Part shown: positions 25,101 to 35,344 of the stretch, in pieces
How positions within the stretch are numbered: the stretch's first letter is position 1
How the letters are laid out: each line of letters starts with the position of its first letter
Source: Triatoma infestans
Taxonomy: Eukaryota; Arthropoda; Insecta; Hemiptera; Reduviidae
Length of the DNA: 64,000 nucleotides
Reading direction: 5' to 3'
Assembly: GCA_011037195.1 (NCBI GenBank)
Contig: JAAEAF010000286.1
Span: 124,001-188,000 of the forward strand
Notes under the pieces: generated by a model
Database searches by the model: none
The model's input: only the letters and a program-made list of their open reading frames with translations
Told to the model about the DNA's origin: nothing
Translations under genes and position numbers: made by a program

Positions 25101-25789
25101 TAGTCAAAAAAATTAACTAAATTTTAATATAATTAATTATTTGTTCCTATAGGTACATCGTTGAAACATATAATCCTCCACAGAGTGATGAGGAAGTTGA
25201 TAAAGAAGACAATGAAGAGGTTGTGGCAAGTATACAAGGATTGACTGGTGAAGTGGAAGAAGAAGATGAAGATCATGGACAGATGGTGGCACATGGCCAG
25301 GAAGAAGAAGAAGTGGTAGTGAGGGAAACGCATGATGATGAATCATTTGTAATATATCCAGAAAGTGAAGTGGTGCATGATGTTACCAATGTAAAAGAAG
25401 TTGTCGGCGATTGTTGTGATGAAGATTTACAAAACGCTACGGATGCATTATGTCCAATAACATCAGCAGCAACCGCCACACCAAACGATATGGTAGAAGA
25501 CTTGGATAATAATATAACAACTACCCAACTGTTACAGAACAGCCACCACCACCACCACCATCATCATCATCACCAGCCACATCATCAACAACAACATCAT
25601 CATCAACATCACCATCATTCTCATCCAAATCAAATTGCCAGAAGGACTAGATCATCGTCAGGTTCACTGAACGGCGAGACGATGGGTTGTAGTGTAAAAA
25701 GACGTGATTCAACTGAATCGGACAATTCAGATAGGTTAATCGATAAAAAAAGAAGGATCGATCCAACATTAACTGATGAAAGTTTATAG
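15975..25789 (+). CDS. BTB/POZ-domain nuclear protein, five coding exons, 866 aa
   Basis: Joined exons 15975-16145, 17654-17800, 18856-18955, 20823-22368 and 25153-25789 give one open frame of 2601 nt. Residues 20-115 are a BTB/POZ dimerisation domain with VDVTLMCNTHTLKVHRAVLA, ACSPYF, LKSLVEFMYCGE and EAAKFFEVKGL. Residues 143-160 are a Gly/Arg AT-hook-like segment ending RGRP, and PRRRGRKRG lies at about 219-227. Residues about 406-476 look like a coiled coil. Long acidic stretches follow, with repeated YIVYDD-like words, then an imperfect His/Gln tract (about 786-812). A basic KKRR signal lies near 854. I infer a chromatin or transcription factor that dimerises through BTB and binds DNA through basic hooks. 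No zinc finger or pipsqueak domain is present, unlike many insect BTB factors. I do not recognise a named orthologue. Confidence 0.88.
16154..16385. mobile_element. Candidate small MITE just inside the BTB intron
   Basis: CCAGTGGCGGAGGC near 16159 and GCGTCCGCCCCTGG ending at 16386 form imperfect inverted ends (12 of 14). The sequences GTAATATT (16146-16153) and GTAATATA (16386-16393) flank the block like a decayed 8-bp target duplication. The left copy is the splice donor itself. Six bases (AAGAAC) lie between the left copy and the inverted end, so the boundaries are uncertain. No coding potential. Confidence 0.4.
16745..16900 (-). mobile_element. SINE fragment, minus orientation (same family as 39534-39715)
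   Basis: The plus strand here reads CTGCGACCTGAAAGATATAT, TTGCACCTCCC and AACACTGCCCATCAACGGG. These match the reverse complement of the body of the SINE at 39534-39715 (CGGGTCGCATTGC; ACTGTCCCGTAATAGGCAGT). It is a truncated, diverged copy within the intron after the first coding exon. Confidence 0.45.
16901..17653 (+). other. Remainder of intron after first coding exon
   Basis: AT-rich intronic DNA with no recognised feature besides the MITE and SINE fragments listed before it. Confidence 0.5.
17654..17800 (+). CDS. BTB gene, second coding exon
   Basis: Acceptor ACATTTCAG|AGACAG and donor TTCGAG|GTATGT. The 49 codons start RQLGSHPLIVLKDMKF and hold the core BTB signature LKSLVEFMYCGETSVSEENL. 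Phase 0 at both ends, so it joins cleanly to the neighbouring exons. Confidence 0.9.
17801..18855 (+). other. Intron after second coding exon
   Basis: AT-rich intron. About 17957-18005 (CAGCGTTTCTCAGCTTCTTT and after) resembles a decayed hAT-type terminus. About 18235-18355 is similar to 19140-19290 (GAAATTAAAATTTCCTAAT, CATTTCTCTTCTT), so a dispersed repeat sits in two adjacent introns in the same orientation. Confidence 0.5.
18856..18955 (+). CDS. BTB gene, third coding exon
   Basis: Acceptor TTTTCATAG|GTAAAA and donor ACGACAT|GTAAGT. It encodes VKGLSSMTKETVCSPNSTNP and a Thr-rich linker, finishing the last BTB helix (FFEV|KGL). It ends in phase 1; the split codon T|CT encodes Ser140. Confidence 0.85.
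18956..20822 (+). other. Intron after third coding exon
   Basis: It contains the second copy of the repeat noted at 18235-18355 (about 19140-19290). A GC-richer stretch at about 19290-20350 has several overlapping medium-length frames on both strands but no protein family I can name. It may be an old transposon. Confidence 0.45.
20823..22368 (+). CDS. BTB gene, fourth coding exon (AT-hook-like, coiled coil, acidic)
   Basis: Acceptor CATGTTTCAG|CTGGAT and donor GCGCCAG|GTAAGT. It encodes residues 140-654 and the first two bases of codon 655. The exon starts with GYGRGG and repeated RG dipeptides ending RGRP, then a Ser/Thr-rich linker and PRRRGRKRG. A long charged region includes a predicted coiled coil. 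Its 3' third is rich in Asp, Glu and Asn. The frame is open over all 1546 nt, strong evidence of coding in this AT-rich DNA. Confidence 0.92.
22455..22600 (-). mobile_element. Family C arm with hammerhead-like core
   Basis: On the minus strand, 22525 down to 22490 reads CTCTGACGA, TGGAGAAAAATCC, GAAACC, GACCAGAAT. That is a hammerhead-like order of core, short GGA/TCC helix II and GAAA. Only one arm is present. The flanks resemble the left arm of the 48.7-kb element. It lies in the last intron of the BTB gene. Confidence 0.45.
23070..23215. mobile_element. Family B element, deleted copy
   Basis: The left arm CAGAGACATTTTCCGTGATA and GCCTGCTTCTTTTTGTGGTC is well kept. The hammerhead core then jumps from ATCGACCGGTTTC directly to TTCAGGATG, so helix II and the core segment next to it are deleted (about 23117-23140). 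A short inner inverted repeat follows (TTTGTCACAC/GTGTGACAAA). The right arm is missing. Confidence 0.65.
23220..23859. repeat. Family A fragments, otherwise unassigned intron
   Basis: Scattered family A words such as ACGGAAGTG, CGCGATTTTTTTGAAAAT and TTCCTTAAACTTGATGT occur at about 23430-23560, in reverse orientation. The rest is AT-rich. Confidence 0.4.
23860..24350 (-). pseudogene. LINE ORF2 3' fragment with RNase H tail region
   Basis: The minus strand at 24336-24124 encodes WWERTLGKRQANFFIKNH, then FTRDLLNHSRRVVMGLLTGH and CRLCRGT. The TGHCRL stretch, preceded by basic residues, is the hallmark after the RNase H domain of insect LINEs of the R1/LOA/I type. Further down, in other frames, come a Cys-poor remnant and LLSLLRKAKLGD. 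Stops and frameshifts are present, so it is dead. It lies antisense in the last BTB intron. Confidence 0.65.
24351..25152 (+). other. 3' part of last BTB intron
   Basis: AT-rich intronic DNA. Nothing recognised until the acceptor CCTATAG ending at 25152. Confidence 0.5.
25153..25789 (+). CDS. BTB gene, last coding exon (acidic, His-rich)
   Basis: Acceptor TTCCTATAG|GTACATC in phase 2; the joined codon AG|G gives Arg655. It encodes YIVETYNPPQSDEEVDKE, a run of Glu and Asp, then a His/Gln tract from CAC/CAT and CAA repeats (about 25543-25623). A Ser-rich tail with KRRDS and KKRR follows. The stop TAG is at 25787-25789. The His tract is a coding microsatellite and probably varies in length. Confidence 0.9.
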
Positions 25790-28744
25790 GGGCCAGGCGA
25801 TGACTAAATTAGATCTCATTGCACCTTGTCATTTTGTGGTCTCTTAACTTATTATTGCACATCTAAAGTGTTAAATGTTGGATTTCGTTTTTTCATCATC
25901 TACTAGGATGAGCAAAATATAGTTATATATATATATAAAACTATATATAAGGTTTATTATATATATATATATTATATATATATATATATATAGTCCAGGT
26001 ACCTATTAGCCAGAGAGTATACAGGGTGTTTTTTTTAGTAGATTGTGCTGCACTCAATTTTGTTTTTGTTTCATTTAATATTATTATAAATTATTGTTAA
26101 TTATTTAATATACCAGATTAAAAATACTTTTAAATTACCTCTGTATTACCAAATAAAATTATCAATTTTTATTCATAAAAAATACATGTTGAAGTGTTAA
26201 AACTTCAAAAAAATTCCAAAATATAATTTCCGGTATAAATTTTGTTTTTTCATTATTTTTTTTAATTTAATATTTTTTTTTCTGTTGGATTCTATTTTTG
26301 GAAGGATGGCAGCAATAATTCTTCTGTAAAAATGGATTAATAACAAAGAAATGTTTAAAAAGGAATGTAAATAATTATTTTTATTGTTTCATAAATTACA
26401 TTTCTTGTATATATAAAATATTTTAAAGTTTAAAAAAATAGAAGAAGATAACTTTCAAAAATCTAATTTAAAAACAAATATATTTAGAGGTTTATATAAC
26501 TGATTGCCAGTTGTTTGATGGGAAAATAAAAGAAAAACCGTTTATATTATATTTAAAATGAAATAATTAGTATTAAAATTTAGTTGCGTGCATTAAACAC
26601 CCTTTATACAAAATGTTTTAAGAAAGAAAAATGCCAGTCAGAAGAACTAATTCAAGTTACCTGTTTAGTTATGTTTAAATTTTTTTTTTTTTTTCATTCA
26701 TTTTTCTTTAGTTTTATAACATAGTGAAATAAATGAAGGTTAACATAACAAGAATTAAAGAAAAAAAAAAGTGTGCTCTAAATAATTATTTTGCCACAAT
26801 TTAAGATTTTTTTTGTAAATATTTGTTTAAATAAAAGATAAATTAGTGAAAGTGTAACTTCATTTTCAGTTTTTTCTTATTCGTTTTTAAATACGAATAT
26901 TTATATAAATATTGTAAAAAATATTAAGAAAGCAAGACGGAAAAATCATGTGTATATTTTGGAAAAAAAAATCTATAATTTTTTTTAAAAAAAACCTTCA
27001 AAAGGTTCTTTCAATTAAATAGATTTCTAAAAAAAGTGTACTACCTAGGTCACTGAGAAAAACAAAGCAAAATTGAAAATAAAAATTAAATATTGAACGT
27101 GTATATATTAAAAATATTGCAAATATAAAAATGGAACCAGAATTAAATACCTGTAAATAAATTATTTATTTTCAACAAAAATTGTTTGAATTCTTTATGA
27201 TTTTTAGGAGCGCCAAAAAAATGGAAGTGAAAATAAATTGAAGAAATGATTTGTAGAATATATTAAATATTGTAAATATATATAAATATATAAAACAAAT
27301 AAAACTGTAAATAATGTAAAATATAGTATAGATATATTATTTTTCTGAAAATAAGTTTTTTAGTGGGATAGTTTTTGTGCTTTAACAGAATAAATATATT
27401 AAGGATAATTATACCATAAAAAAAAACAAACAAAGTCATTTAGTTGATAAATTATTTTCTTGAATGAAACTCTAAATTATGTGACGATTTTTGGTTTTTT
27501 AAATTTTAAGATTATTTGTTGATTTTCTAAAAAATTTTTTTTTTTTTTAAAAAACAGTTACTTATTGTCTCTTCATTTTCAGTTTCCTTTTTTTTTGTTT
27601 CATTATTTTTTTAGCCTTTTTTTATCTATATTTTGGTATTAAAAATGGTAAAATTGAGTACAAATTGCAAAAGGAAGATTACATTGTAATCACTACTAAT
27701 TTCAATTAATGTATTTATTTATTTATTTTTAAAAAGTTTTCTAATGCCACAGTACATCATTAATGTGATCCTTTTTTTTTTTCTTTTCTTTCCTTAATTA
27801 TCAAAGTTTTGACTGTCCTTTACTGGAGCTTAGCTGTTTACATGTTTCGTAGTTGGACCTTATTTCATGGTACAAACTATGCGATTTTGTTTCCCATATT
27901 CATATTTTTGTACTCTCAAACTGTTTTATTTTTTTCTGTGGAAATTGAAACATCCCACTGTTGATTTTATTAAGCCTTCTGTGAAAATATGCTTTAGCTA
28001 TACAGTTGTCGAACTAGGCTATTAACAGTTTTAATTTAATTTGGAAAGATTATTCTTGCAGCGATACTATCAGTAGAACATTAAACCTAAGTTGCAGCAA
28101 CATCCAGTTGGTCATCGTCCTAATCTCTCATTCATAAATCCGATTGATTTATTTTTTTAATTTTTTTATTGGAGTCTTATTAGTGATGGAGTTAGATAAG
28201 AATTTTGAATCAATAGATTCTTTTGAAAGAATCAGAATTTAAATGATTACCTTAGCAATCCAGCCATTTTGTCTTGGTATCAGGAATAGGGAGCTGCTTT
28301 GTTTACCCTTTTTGTTTTTGCATTTCTCACTTTAATCTCAACTTTCTTTGTTATCATTTCATTATCTGGAGAGTCTTTTTCAGTTTTGATGATTTTTGAC
28401 ATGACTGTATTTTCACTGATCGATCGAAATAATGTCATAATTTTTTACTAAATGTCTTGGTCATTCTGGAGGTTTCCAACATTATTACAGGAGATTTTCG
28501 AAAAAAAAAATTAACTGATCTAAGTTTAGAAAAATATGCGGTATTTTTATAATGTATTTTATTAATTTTTCACTTAACAAAATCGTTACTCTCTATTCTT
28601 ATTGAATATGATCTTTTCTAAGACTATATAAAACTAACATTGTAAGCAATCATTAAGTTCTTTTACAACATTTGATTTTAATAAATAGTATAAGATTCGT
28701 TCCTTCTTTTTATAATTAACTACTTCTTAAGCAACTAAAAGAAA
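25790..28744 (+). other. Probable 3' UTR and AT-rich downstream region
   Basis: Extremely AT-rich with many A and T homopolymers and almost none of the interspersed repeats common elsewhere, which suggests some constraint or a long 3' UTR. AATAAA hexamers occur from 26152 onward (26152, 26833 and others). Which one is used cannot be told from sequence. No open frame of note. Confidence 0.5.
25921..25992. repeat. TA microsatellite in the 3' UTR
   Basis: Runs of TATATATATA, including two blocks separated by ACTATATATAAGG and a second block of 20 or more TA bases, about 130 bp after the stop codon. The arms can fold back on themselves. Confidence 0.8.
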
Positions 28745-29230
28745 ATCCTCAACAAACCAAGAAAAATCTGGTGTGAAACACTCACACAACTTTCTCTTAC
28801 TCCAGTTCCCCAAATTATAATTGACAGCTTTTATAGTTTGTTTACCAAATTTAATGAGATTCGTCGAAAACTGAAAAAACTGTTCAGTAAAAGCGCGCTT
28901 CCGGTTTACTAATTTTCTTGAAACTCGGAATTTTGGCCATGTATTTATTTCTAATTAATTTTGTTTGGATGATAGAATTGTATAATCAACTGTGACACCA
29001 CTTTAGAGAAAAATATAACCCCACCCCTCCCCTAAAAGTACCCTTAAATAAATTTTCCCAGAGAAATGTTTCAAATAAAAATTGTAGATCTTTGCATGTT
29101 TAGTTTATATACCAAGTTTCAAGAAAATTGTCGAAGCCATTTTTGAGAAAATTGCGAAAAAGAAAAAAATCATTTAGTAAAGTTTTGTCTTGTTTAAATT
29201 TATTTTCATCAAACTCCTTGGGCATTGGGT
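28745..29230 (+). repeat. Family A repeat, partial copy
   Basis: Begins AAATCTGGTGTGAAACACTC, then ACTTTCTCTTACTCCAGTTC. It continues through the CGCGCTTCCGGTTTACTAAT unit, the CCCCACCCCTCCCCTAAAAG module and TTTTTGAGAAAATTGCGAAA. Same order as 37105-37560, truncated before the microsatellite. Confidence 0.75.
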
Positions 29231-30819
29231 GTCAGCTAGATTCAAATTACATTTTAAAAGTGAATAAACTTTACTGCCCTGCCGGTATGGGATAGGATGG
29301 CAGTTATGGGATATTTTTCCACCGCTTCATCACCGTTCACCTCAGTTATGCTCCATGCATATTTTCTTGTTCTCTGCATGGCACGCACGCCCGGGGCTAG
29401 AAGATGCTCCTGCAGTGCACTGATTGCCCAGTAATGAGCCATGCATAAAAGAAGCAAACTGTTTCACTTGTTGGAACAGAGTACAAAAAAATTCACATTT
29501 TTAACTGTTCTTAAAATTGACCATTGTTTTCTCTTGAGCTGGAGAGAGTAACTTTTTACTGTCACTTCATTATATATATTTTTGCCCGGATTGCACCCCT
29601 AAGGCAAATGTACCCTTTCGTTTGATTTGTTAAGAATGGAGAGAGTACAGTACAATTTCCCCTTATTAAGCATGTTTTGTTTCTCGTTTAATTGACTAAA
29701 CTTCTTAGCAGTAAACAGCTAATGATGCTGGCTCTCCAGAAACTTTATTATTGATCAACCATCGGTCATTATTTTGATCAACCATTCTATGCATATATTA
29801 TTTATTTTGTTATCTTCAAAAATACAGATCACTCATTTTTCATGTTTTGTTTTTAACCTCATATTTTCATTTAAGTAAAAAAAATTGTAATATATTAGAA
29901 ATTTTCAATGTATAGTTGTGATTAAGTATTAAAAAAAATTAACAGAACTTATAATTAATTGAATGACCATAAAAATTGTATATTATTGTAATTTATTTTT
30001 TATTAAGTCAGTGGATATTTTCTATAAAAAATAAAAAAAATTGTCAAAAAAAAAAAACTAATAATAAATTGAGGCCTTTATCTTTAAGCCTATTTGAAAT
30101 GTTTAGCTACTTAAAGTAAAGAATGAAAGAAAAAAGTTTTCATTTTAAATTTAATTAACATTTTACTTCCTCATCAAATGAAATTGTCCATATTTATGGA
30201 AGCAAAAAAAGAGCACTTTGCGGAATTTAAAAAAAAAAAAAAAATTGAATACACTTTTTGCCAAAATTTATTTTATATACACGAAAGCAAAAAAAGTATT
30301 TTTTATGCTAATCTCTAAATGTCTGGCATAAATTTGTGTCGCTATTTTTTTGTTGCAAAAAAATAAATGCACTATTTATGAAAATGAAAAGAAAAACAAA
30401 CTTCATTTTCATTGTATAAATAAGTTTCAAAAAAAAGAAAAGAAAATGTACAATTTGTAATATATAATATATATGTATATGTATAGTATAAATAGAGTTG
30501 TATTTTCCTTAGTACAATTTGATATGAACTCAGAATTTAAATAATTAAACTTAAAGATAATAACAAATAAAATACATAATATATGTTTATCACTGAACTG
30601 TACGCTCTTACAACAAAAGAAAAAAGAAAATATCTACATAGATCATTACATTAAAAATAAATAAATAAAAGGAAAATTTTATCAAATTCAATCTGAATTT
30701 ATTGGTCAACAAACAAGCGATGTTATCAAATACAAAGAAAAATATATTTATAATTTTTGTTCAGTATTAATTCTGATTTTTTACTACCTATATACTTTTT
30801 GGCCCCCCGGCTTTAAAAT
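29231..30819. other. One GC-richer patch, otherwise very AT-rich
   Basis: About 29250-29480 is GC-richer, with a palindrome-prone GTTCACCTCAGTTATG region and a minus-strand frame (29254-29457) of no recognised family. From about 29490 the DNA is very AT-rich with long A runs. No gene is supported. Confidence 0.4.
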
Positions 30820-30985
30820 GAAGTATTGCGATCATTCATATTTTCAAAATTGATATTTTCACCGAAAATACTTTGCTTTCAGATCAGTATTATCTGATTG
30901 ATTTGTTTGTCTTTATATATAAATAAATAATGACCTGAAAACAAAGTATTCTCGATGAAAACATCAATTTTGAAAATTTGATACA
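30820..30985. repeat. Small palindrome of family A end modules
   Basis: TTCAAAATTGATATTTTCAC followed by CGAAAATACTTTGCTTTCAG faces CTGAAAACAAAGTATTCTCG followed by ATGAAAACATCAATTTTGAA. Together they make an inverted repeat of about 45-bp arms around a 40-50 bp loop. The words are those of the family A terminus (TTTTCACCGGAAAATAC). Confidence 0.6.
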
Positions 30986-31264
30986 AATGTATTAGATAAT
31001 CTTTTTTTTTATATATATAAAACATATATTTATCGTCTGTAGGGAGTGCGAAGCCCTGTACTATTCAAAAGCCCTCTGGGTCCCTCTAGCAGCCTCAAAT
31101 TTCGGATCATTCTCAATGCACTGCCGGCCTCAGAAAAGAGTGTTCTTCTTTCTTTATATGCACCAATGCCCATCACCGGACAGCAGAGAGCTGTAAAGCT
31201 CGCTAGAACGAGAAAGGGTAGCATTGCTGGACGGAACTATCTCGCCTCTGTTTATATCTAATAT
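30986..31264. other. GC-richer patch, unassigned
   Basis: 31030-31261 is open in overlapping frames on both strands and is GC-richer than its flanks. I do not recognise a protein family. It could be the end of an unidentified transposon. Confidence 0.35.
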
Positions 31265-31515
31265 TGTCACAAGTCTAACACATCTATTTGAAGAGACACT
31301 TTTCCATGAAAAATTGTTTTCTGTTAATGACTGGTTGTCATTGAACCGTTAGGTTTTCCTCTAAAATGGCCAATTTTCAAGTAAAGTATGTTCTACTATC
31401 TATATAATGTGAAGGTACAAGTTTTCGGTTAAATATGTGAAATGCCTTGCTAGAATTTCAAGTTTCAAGAAAATCAGTTAACCGGAAGTTTGAATTTACT
31501 GAATCAGACTTTCAT
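31265..31515 (-). repeat. Family A-like fragment
   Basis: Contains the ATCTATATAATGTGAAGGTA and AAATCAGTTAACCGGAAGTT modules seen in reverse-oriented family A copies (compare 40395-40460). Truncated. Confidence 0.4.
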
Positions 31516-31529
31516 TTCTGTGATCAGAC

Positions 31530-31935
31530 CGACGGTTCACATATGCTAGTGAAACCTGGGTGCTAATAAAAGAAAGCGAAAGAAAAGGCCCATCATGTTT
31601 AATCAGAGAATGGTAAACCCGAAGCGACATGGCATTGAAGGAACTTTTCGTGGAATCGGACATAGTAGCCCATAATAAAGAAGGGTAGAATGAGATGGCT
31701 GGATCAGGTGGAGCGAATGTTTCCAATGAAAGGCTGCCAAAGAAAATCCACTAATTCATACCAAAAGGCTGAAGTAACTGACAGATGTCGAGGATATCCT
31801 CCGAAAAATAGGGATCAGAAGATGGGCTCTTAAAGGCTCAAGATCGAGTACAGAGGCAAATTTATCGAGGATGTCCAGGTCTATGATGGACTGTAGAGCT
31901 GATAAGAGATAAGAATAAGTTTCTGAGGTTTTCCG
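31530..31935 (+). pseudogene. LINE reverse-transcriptase C-terminal fragment
   Basis: The plus strand reads IVAHNKEGRMRWLDQVERM at about 31658-31725. In a shifted frame at about 31773-31835 it reads LTDVEDILRKIGIRRWALK. The order RWL-x-VERM followed by a basic IGIRRW block is typical of the C-terminus of degenerate LINE reverse transcriptases in animals. Frameshifts separate the blocks. There is no catalytic domain here. Confidence 0.55.
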
Positions 31936-32639
31936 AATGATTTTTTTTTTTTTTTGAGATTCCATAGATCTATTGACATAGGCTTAATTTTAAGCTGCCT
32001 TTACAAATTTTGTTGGGCCTGACAGCCCCATATGCCTTTAAAATTCAATACTTCTCCGGTATTTATTATCGTAATTTCTACGATACCAAGGTTTTAAGTT
32101 TAAAGAAAATTGATCAGAATTGTAAAAATTGCATGAACAGAAAGTCGTGTGAGTTTTTGAATTCAATGGTAACGATTCGTTTCTTCCCTAACCTATACAT
32201 TTTAGAGTGTGTCTTGGATAAAATTCACACATCATTTATGTGCATCAATATATTGTGCATTAATTTAATAGACACACTTGATCCCTGTACCTATTTAGGC
32301 ACATATACATGGCTATATAGTGAGGCTTAACAGAAGAAAGCACACCCTCTACTGAATGAGACTGAAGCAATACCTGAAAATATCTAGAACTGGACCCAGT
32401 ACTATATCGTACAATGTAAAGAAGAGATAGGTGAGTGTTGGCGATGTCAGTGAAATTTATAAGTGATAGGCTTGGATGCCGCAATAGATATCAAGTTTCC
32501 TGAAGAAGTTATTTTCATCTAAGGGGAAACCAAGTGAATACTCTCTTCTGCTATAACTACTAGATATAAGAAATATTCATTCAATCTGATACTTTTCACA
32601 AATCCATTGCGTCAATTTTTTTTTTCACTTTTATTTTCT
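31936..32639. other. No gene recognised
   Basis: AT-rich DNA. The frames at 32010-32330 (+) and 32260-32484 (-) overlap each other and match nothing I know. Confidence 0.4.
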
Positions 32640-33560
32640 TACACTCTAAGACAAAATATTGCTATTGTATCAAATTTTCCTTATTGAGTTTTCACCGGAA
32701 CAGCGCCCTCTCTAGGGGCGGGCAAACCGGGGCGCCATTTTGGCTGTATGTGCGAAAAATATTGATGTGTTAAATTCTTAATTACTTAATAGAAAATTTT
32801 ACATATCGTTTTTTTCGTTCGCCAAAAATTTGCAGTGCTTGGGTATTTATATTATTTATGTCTTAAGACTAAAAATATTTTCAATATTATTGAAAAATTA
32901 ACGCAGGATTTGCAGAGGACGATGCTTGAACCTGTTTGACCATGAATATACTTCTCTGAACAGAATAGCATAGCACGCGAACAGCTTCAAATTGTGTTTG
33001 AACATGCATAGACTTGCTTTAAAAGAAAATATATATATATTCTTAAGGGGCGGCAATTTGTCTTTTTATCCGGAGCGATGTAACCGCTAGAGCGGGCGCT
33101 GATCGGAAATACCGTTTTGAAATCCCCTGAAGCAGAATATGTGTTATAAAAGAAATTGATTTATGTCTGTGTGGACAGCTAAAAAATGGTAATTCGCAGA
33201 TAATTCAAACTTCATGTTACGTTTAAATTCCAACAGGAATCCGACAATAAGGTTTTAGTCAAAATCGCTCAACCGGAAGTAGCAGTTTACATAATGGATT
33301 GTTTATTTTTTGCGATTTTCTTGAAAACGGCTGTACCGATTTCCTTTAAATTTGTTGTATGATTACATATGTAAAGAGCTACAACTTTTATTTGAAAGTT
33401 TTTCTAAGGAATTTCATTTAGGGGGATTTTAGGTGACTAATACGTTAGGCTTTCCAATAAACTGTCGTTTATATGTACCATATGATCCCATCATGTATAA
33501 TATATGTTAATAGAAATTAAATATATTCCAAAAAGTTAGTTAAATTTAGAAGAATTGTTA
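32640..33560 (-). repeat. Family A repeat interrupted by a MITE
   Basis: Reverse-oriented family A: TTATTGAGTTTTCACCGGAA up to 32700, then a 401-bp insertion. The same family resumes with ATCGGAAATACCGTTTTGAA at 33102, followed by CTCAACCGGAAGTAGCAGTT, CTTGAAAACGGCTGTACCG and ACATATGTAAAGAGCTACAA. Joining the two sides restores the usual family A reading. Confidence 0.75.
32701..33101. mobile_element. 401-bp MITE with 18-bp inverted ends, nested in family A
   Basis: Left end CAGCGCCCTCTCTAGGGG; the right end read backwards is CAGCGCCCGCTCTAGCGG (16 of 18 match). The next bases GCGGGCAAACCGGGGCGCC and CCGGAGCGATG are GC-rich like many MITE subtermini. Flanks ACCGGAA (32694-32700) and ATCGGAA (33102-33108) are a 6-of-7 duplication of the target. 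The interior has no coding potential. CAG...CTG ends suggest a hAT-type origin, but the short duplication leaves the superfamily open. Confidence 0.75.
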
Positions 33561-35344
33561 GTTAAATTTAGAAGTTAGTTAAATTTAGTGAAAATGCCAG
33601 ATAAGTTGTCAATATGTAACTGCATTTAAGTTTTAATGCTAAGTAAGCCATCTTGTGCTTTATTCTTTTTATTATTGAAAGTCAACTACTGTAAGATAGA
33701 AACTGAAGATGGCAGCACATGAAGACATTGCATTCAGAATCAAAATATTCATCTAAAACAAATAATACGGGGAATAAGTCATTAATGTTACGTCAAAAAT
33801 AGTTGTTGATTGTAGAGTGCATTACATTGAGTTAAATATTTTATTTAGCATTTTTTGTAAATACCTGTCTAAGGCCCCTTTCATACGTCCTTGTCATTTT
33901 TATTGTACACAACTGCCTAAACGTAAAGAACATCAAAAACAAATTAACGGTTAATACGCTCGGTTATAAAAGGACTACGAATTGAACAATACGAAATGTA
34001 AAAAAAAATCCTAAGACATCCACACAAAACCTAATAAATGAACAAACACAATTCGCTTTCCTATTTTAACTCTGTATATCCCGCAATTACTGTAACTAGA
34101 AACGGAATAACCAAGCAGCAATCAAACATGTAAAAATACACAGACACACATCAAAGGAGCATGTTTATATGTGCATATCTGAATGTCAGATAACACGATG
34201 CATAATTTAATTGCTTTTCAAAATACGTGATTGTTATGATTACTCAATTTCCTCTTAAAAAAAGTCTTAAGTTTTGACGTAAGTTGTTGGTCGGTAGTCC
34301 TTAAGTGAGGAGTATCTGTTCTTATCAGGATGTTGACTTTTCCTTAGTGAAGTTTTTGCGATATCCTATATCGATTGTCTATATGAACAAGGGAGTTACC
34401 ATTACGATTTTTTTCCTATGTATAGATCTTATGTATTTGATCACCTCACAACACTTACCGAGATAATTTATGTGTGCAATTAATTGTGTACAGTGTACCC
34501 AAAGATAAACTTTAGCTCAATGTTAAATTGACCGTTAAATTTATACGTTTTTCTCATCACAGACGACTTATATTCTGTGTATATACTGACTGACTAAGGG
34601 AATCACCATAGTTCTTTAGGCCGAAGAGGAATTGGGTACAGCTGCTTCCTCTCAAATATCCATCCAAGATGGTTTAAGAATATTTTTCCTGTTATTTAGA
34701 AATGTACATAATGTAACTTTCCACGTAAAATGCCAGGGAAGTCTTCTCTGGGTGAACGATTCATTCACAGAACGCCCAAAATTTAAACTTTTCGCACTTA
34801 TTTCAGTGTTTATAATATATATAGTTAAGGGTAACATTTAGACGTTCTGTATATCTATTAATTAGCAAAGTTTGCTAACAGGAGTCTCATAACTTGAGAA
34901 CGCCTAACTTTGAACATCAGCAGACGCCACTGCATACACATCAACGATGTAGTTAGTATAGGACAGAAACTTTATTTTTAAAAAAAAAGGGAACTCAGAG
35001 TCTCTATAACAACTTGAACTAAACAAACAACATCAGTCGCCAGCGGAGCCCACTTGTACTGGGCTCGCGACGTAGAATGGCTAAATAACCGAAGTCATGG
35101 AGTAAGAAAAAATAATAACTTGAAAAATCTGATTGGTAAATGAAAATCTGAAACAGTTAAAAATCAAGAAAATGAAGCATTAGATGACAGATACAGTTTC
35201 GAACCTTTCTACAGAAAATTCGGAAAATATTTATAAAGTATGTTTATGCTTCTTTACAATTACCGAGTTTTGTAGGTAGCTGGGGTAAAAAGCTCTTCTG
35301 AAAAATTAGTAACAAATTTATTTCTTTACTCGATTCAAATCACT
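33561..35344. other. No gene recognised
   Basis: AT-rich. A short direct repeat (GTTAGTTAAATTTAGAAG) occurs at about 33535-33580. The frame pair at 34632-34841 overlaps on both strands, with no family recognised. Confidence 0.45.

Noticed and set aside
25133..25479. Minus-strand frames opposite the last BTB exon
   Set aside because: They are shadows of the acidic GAA/GAT-rich coding exon.
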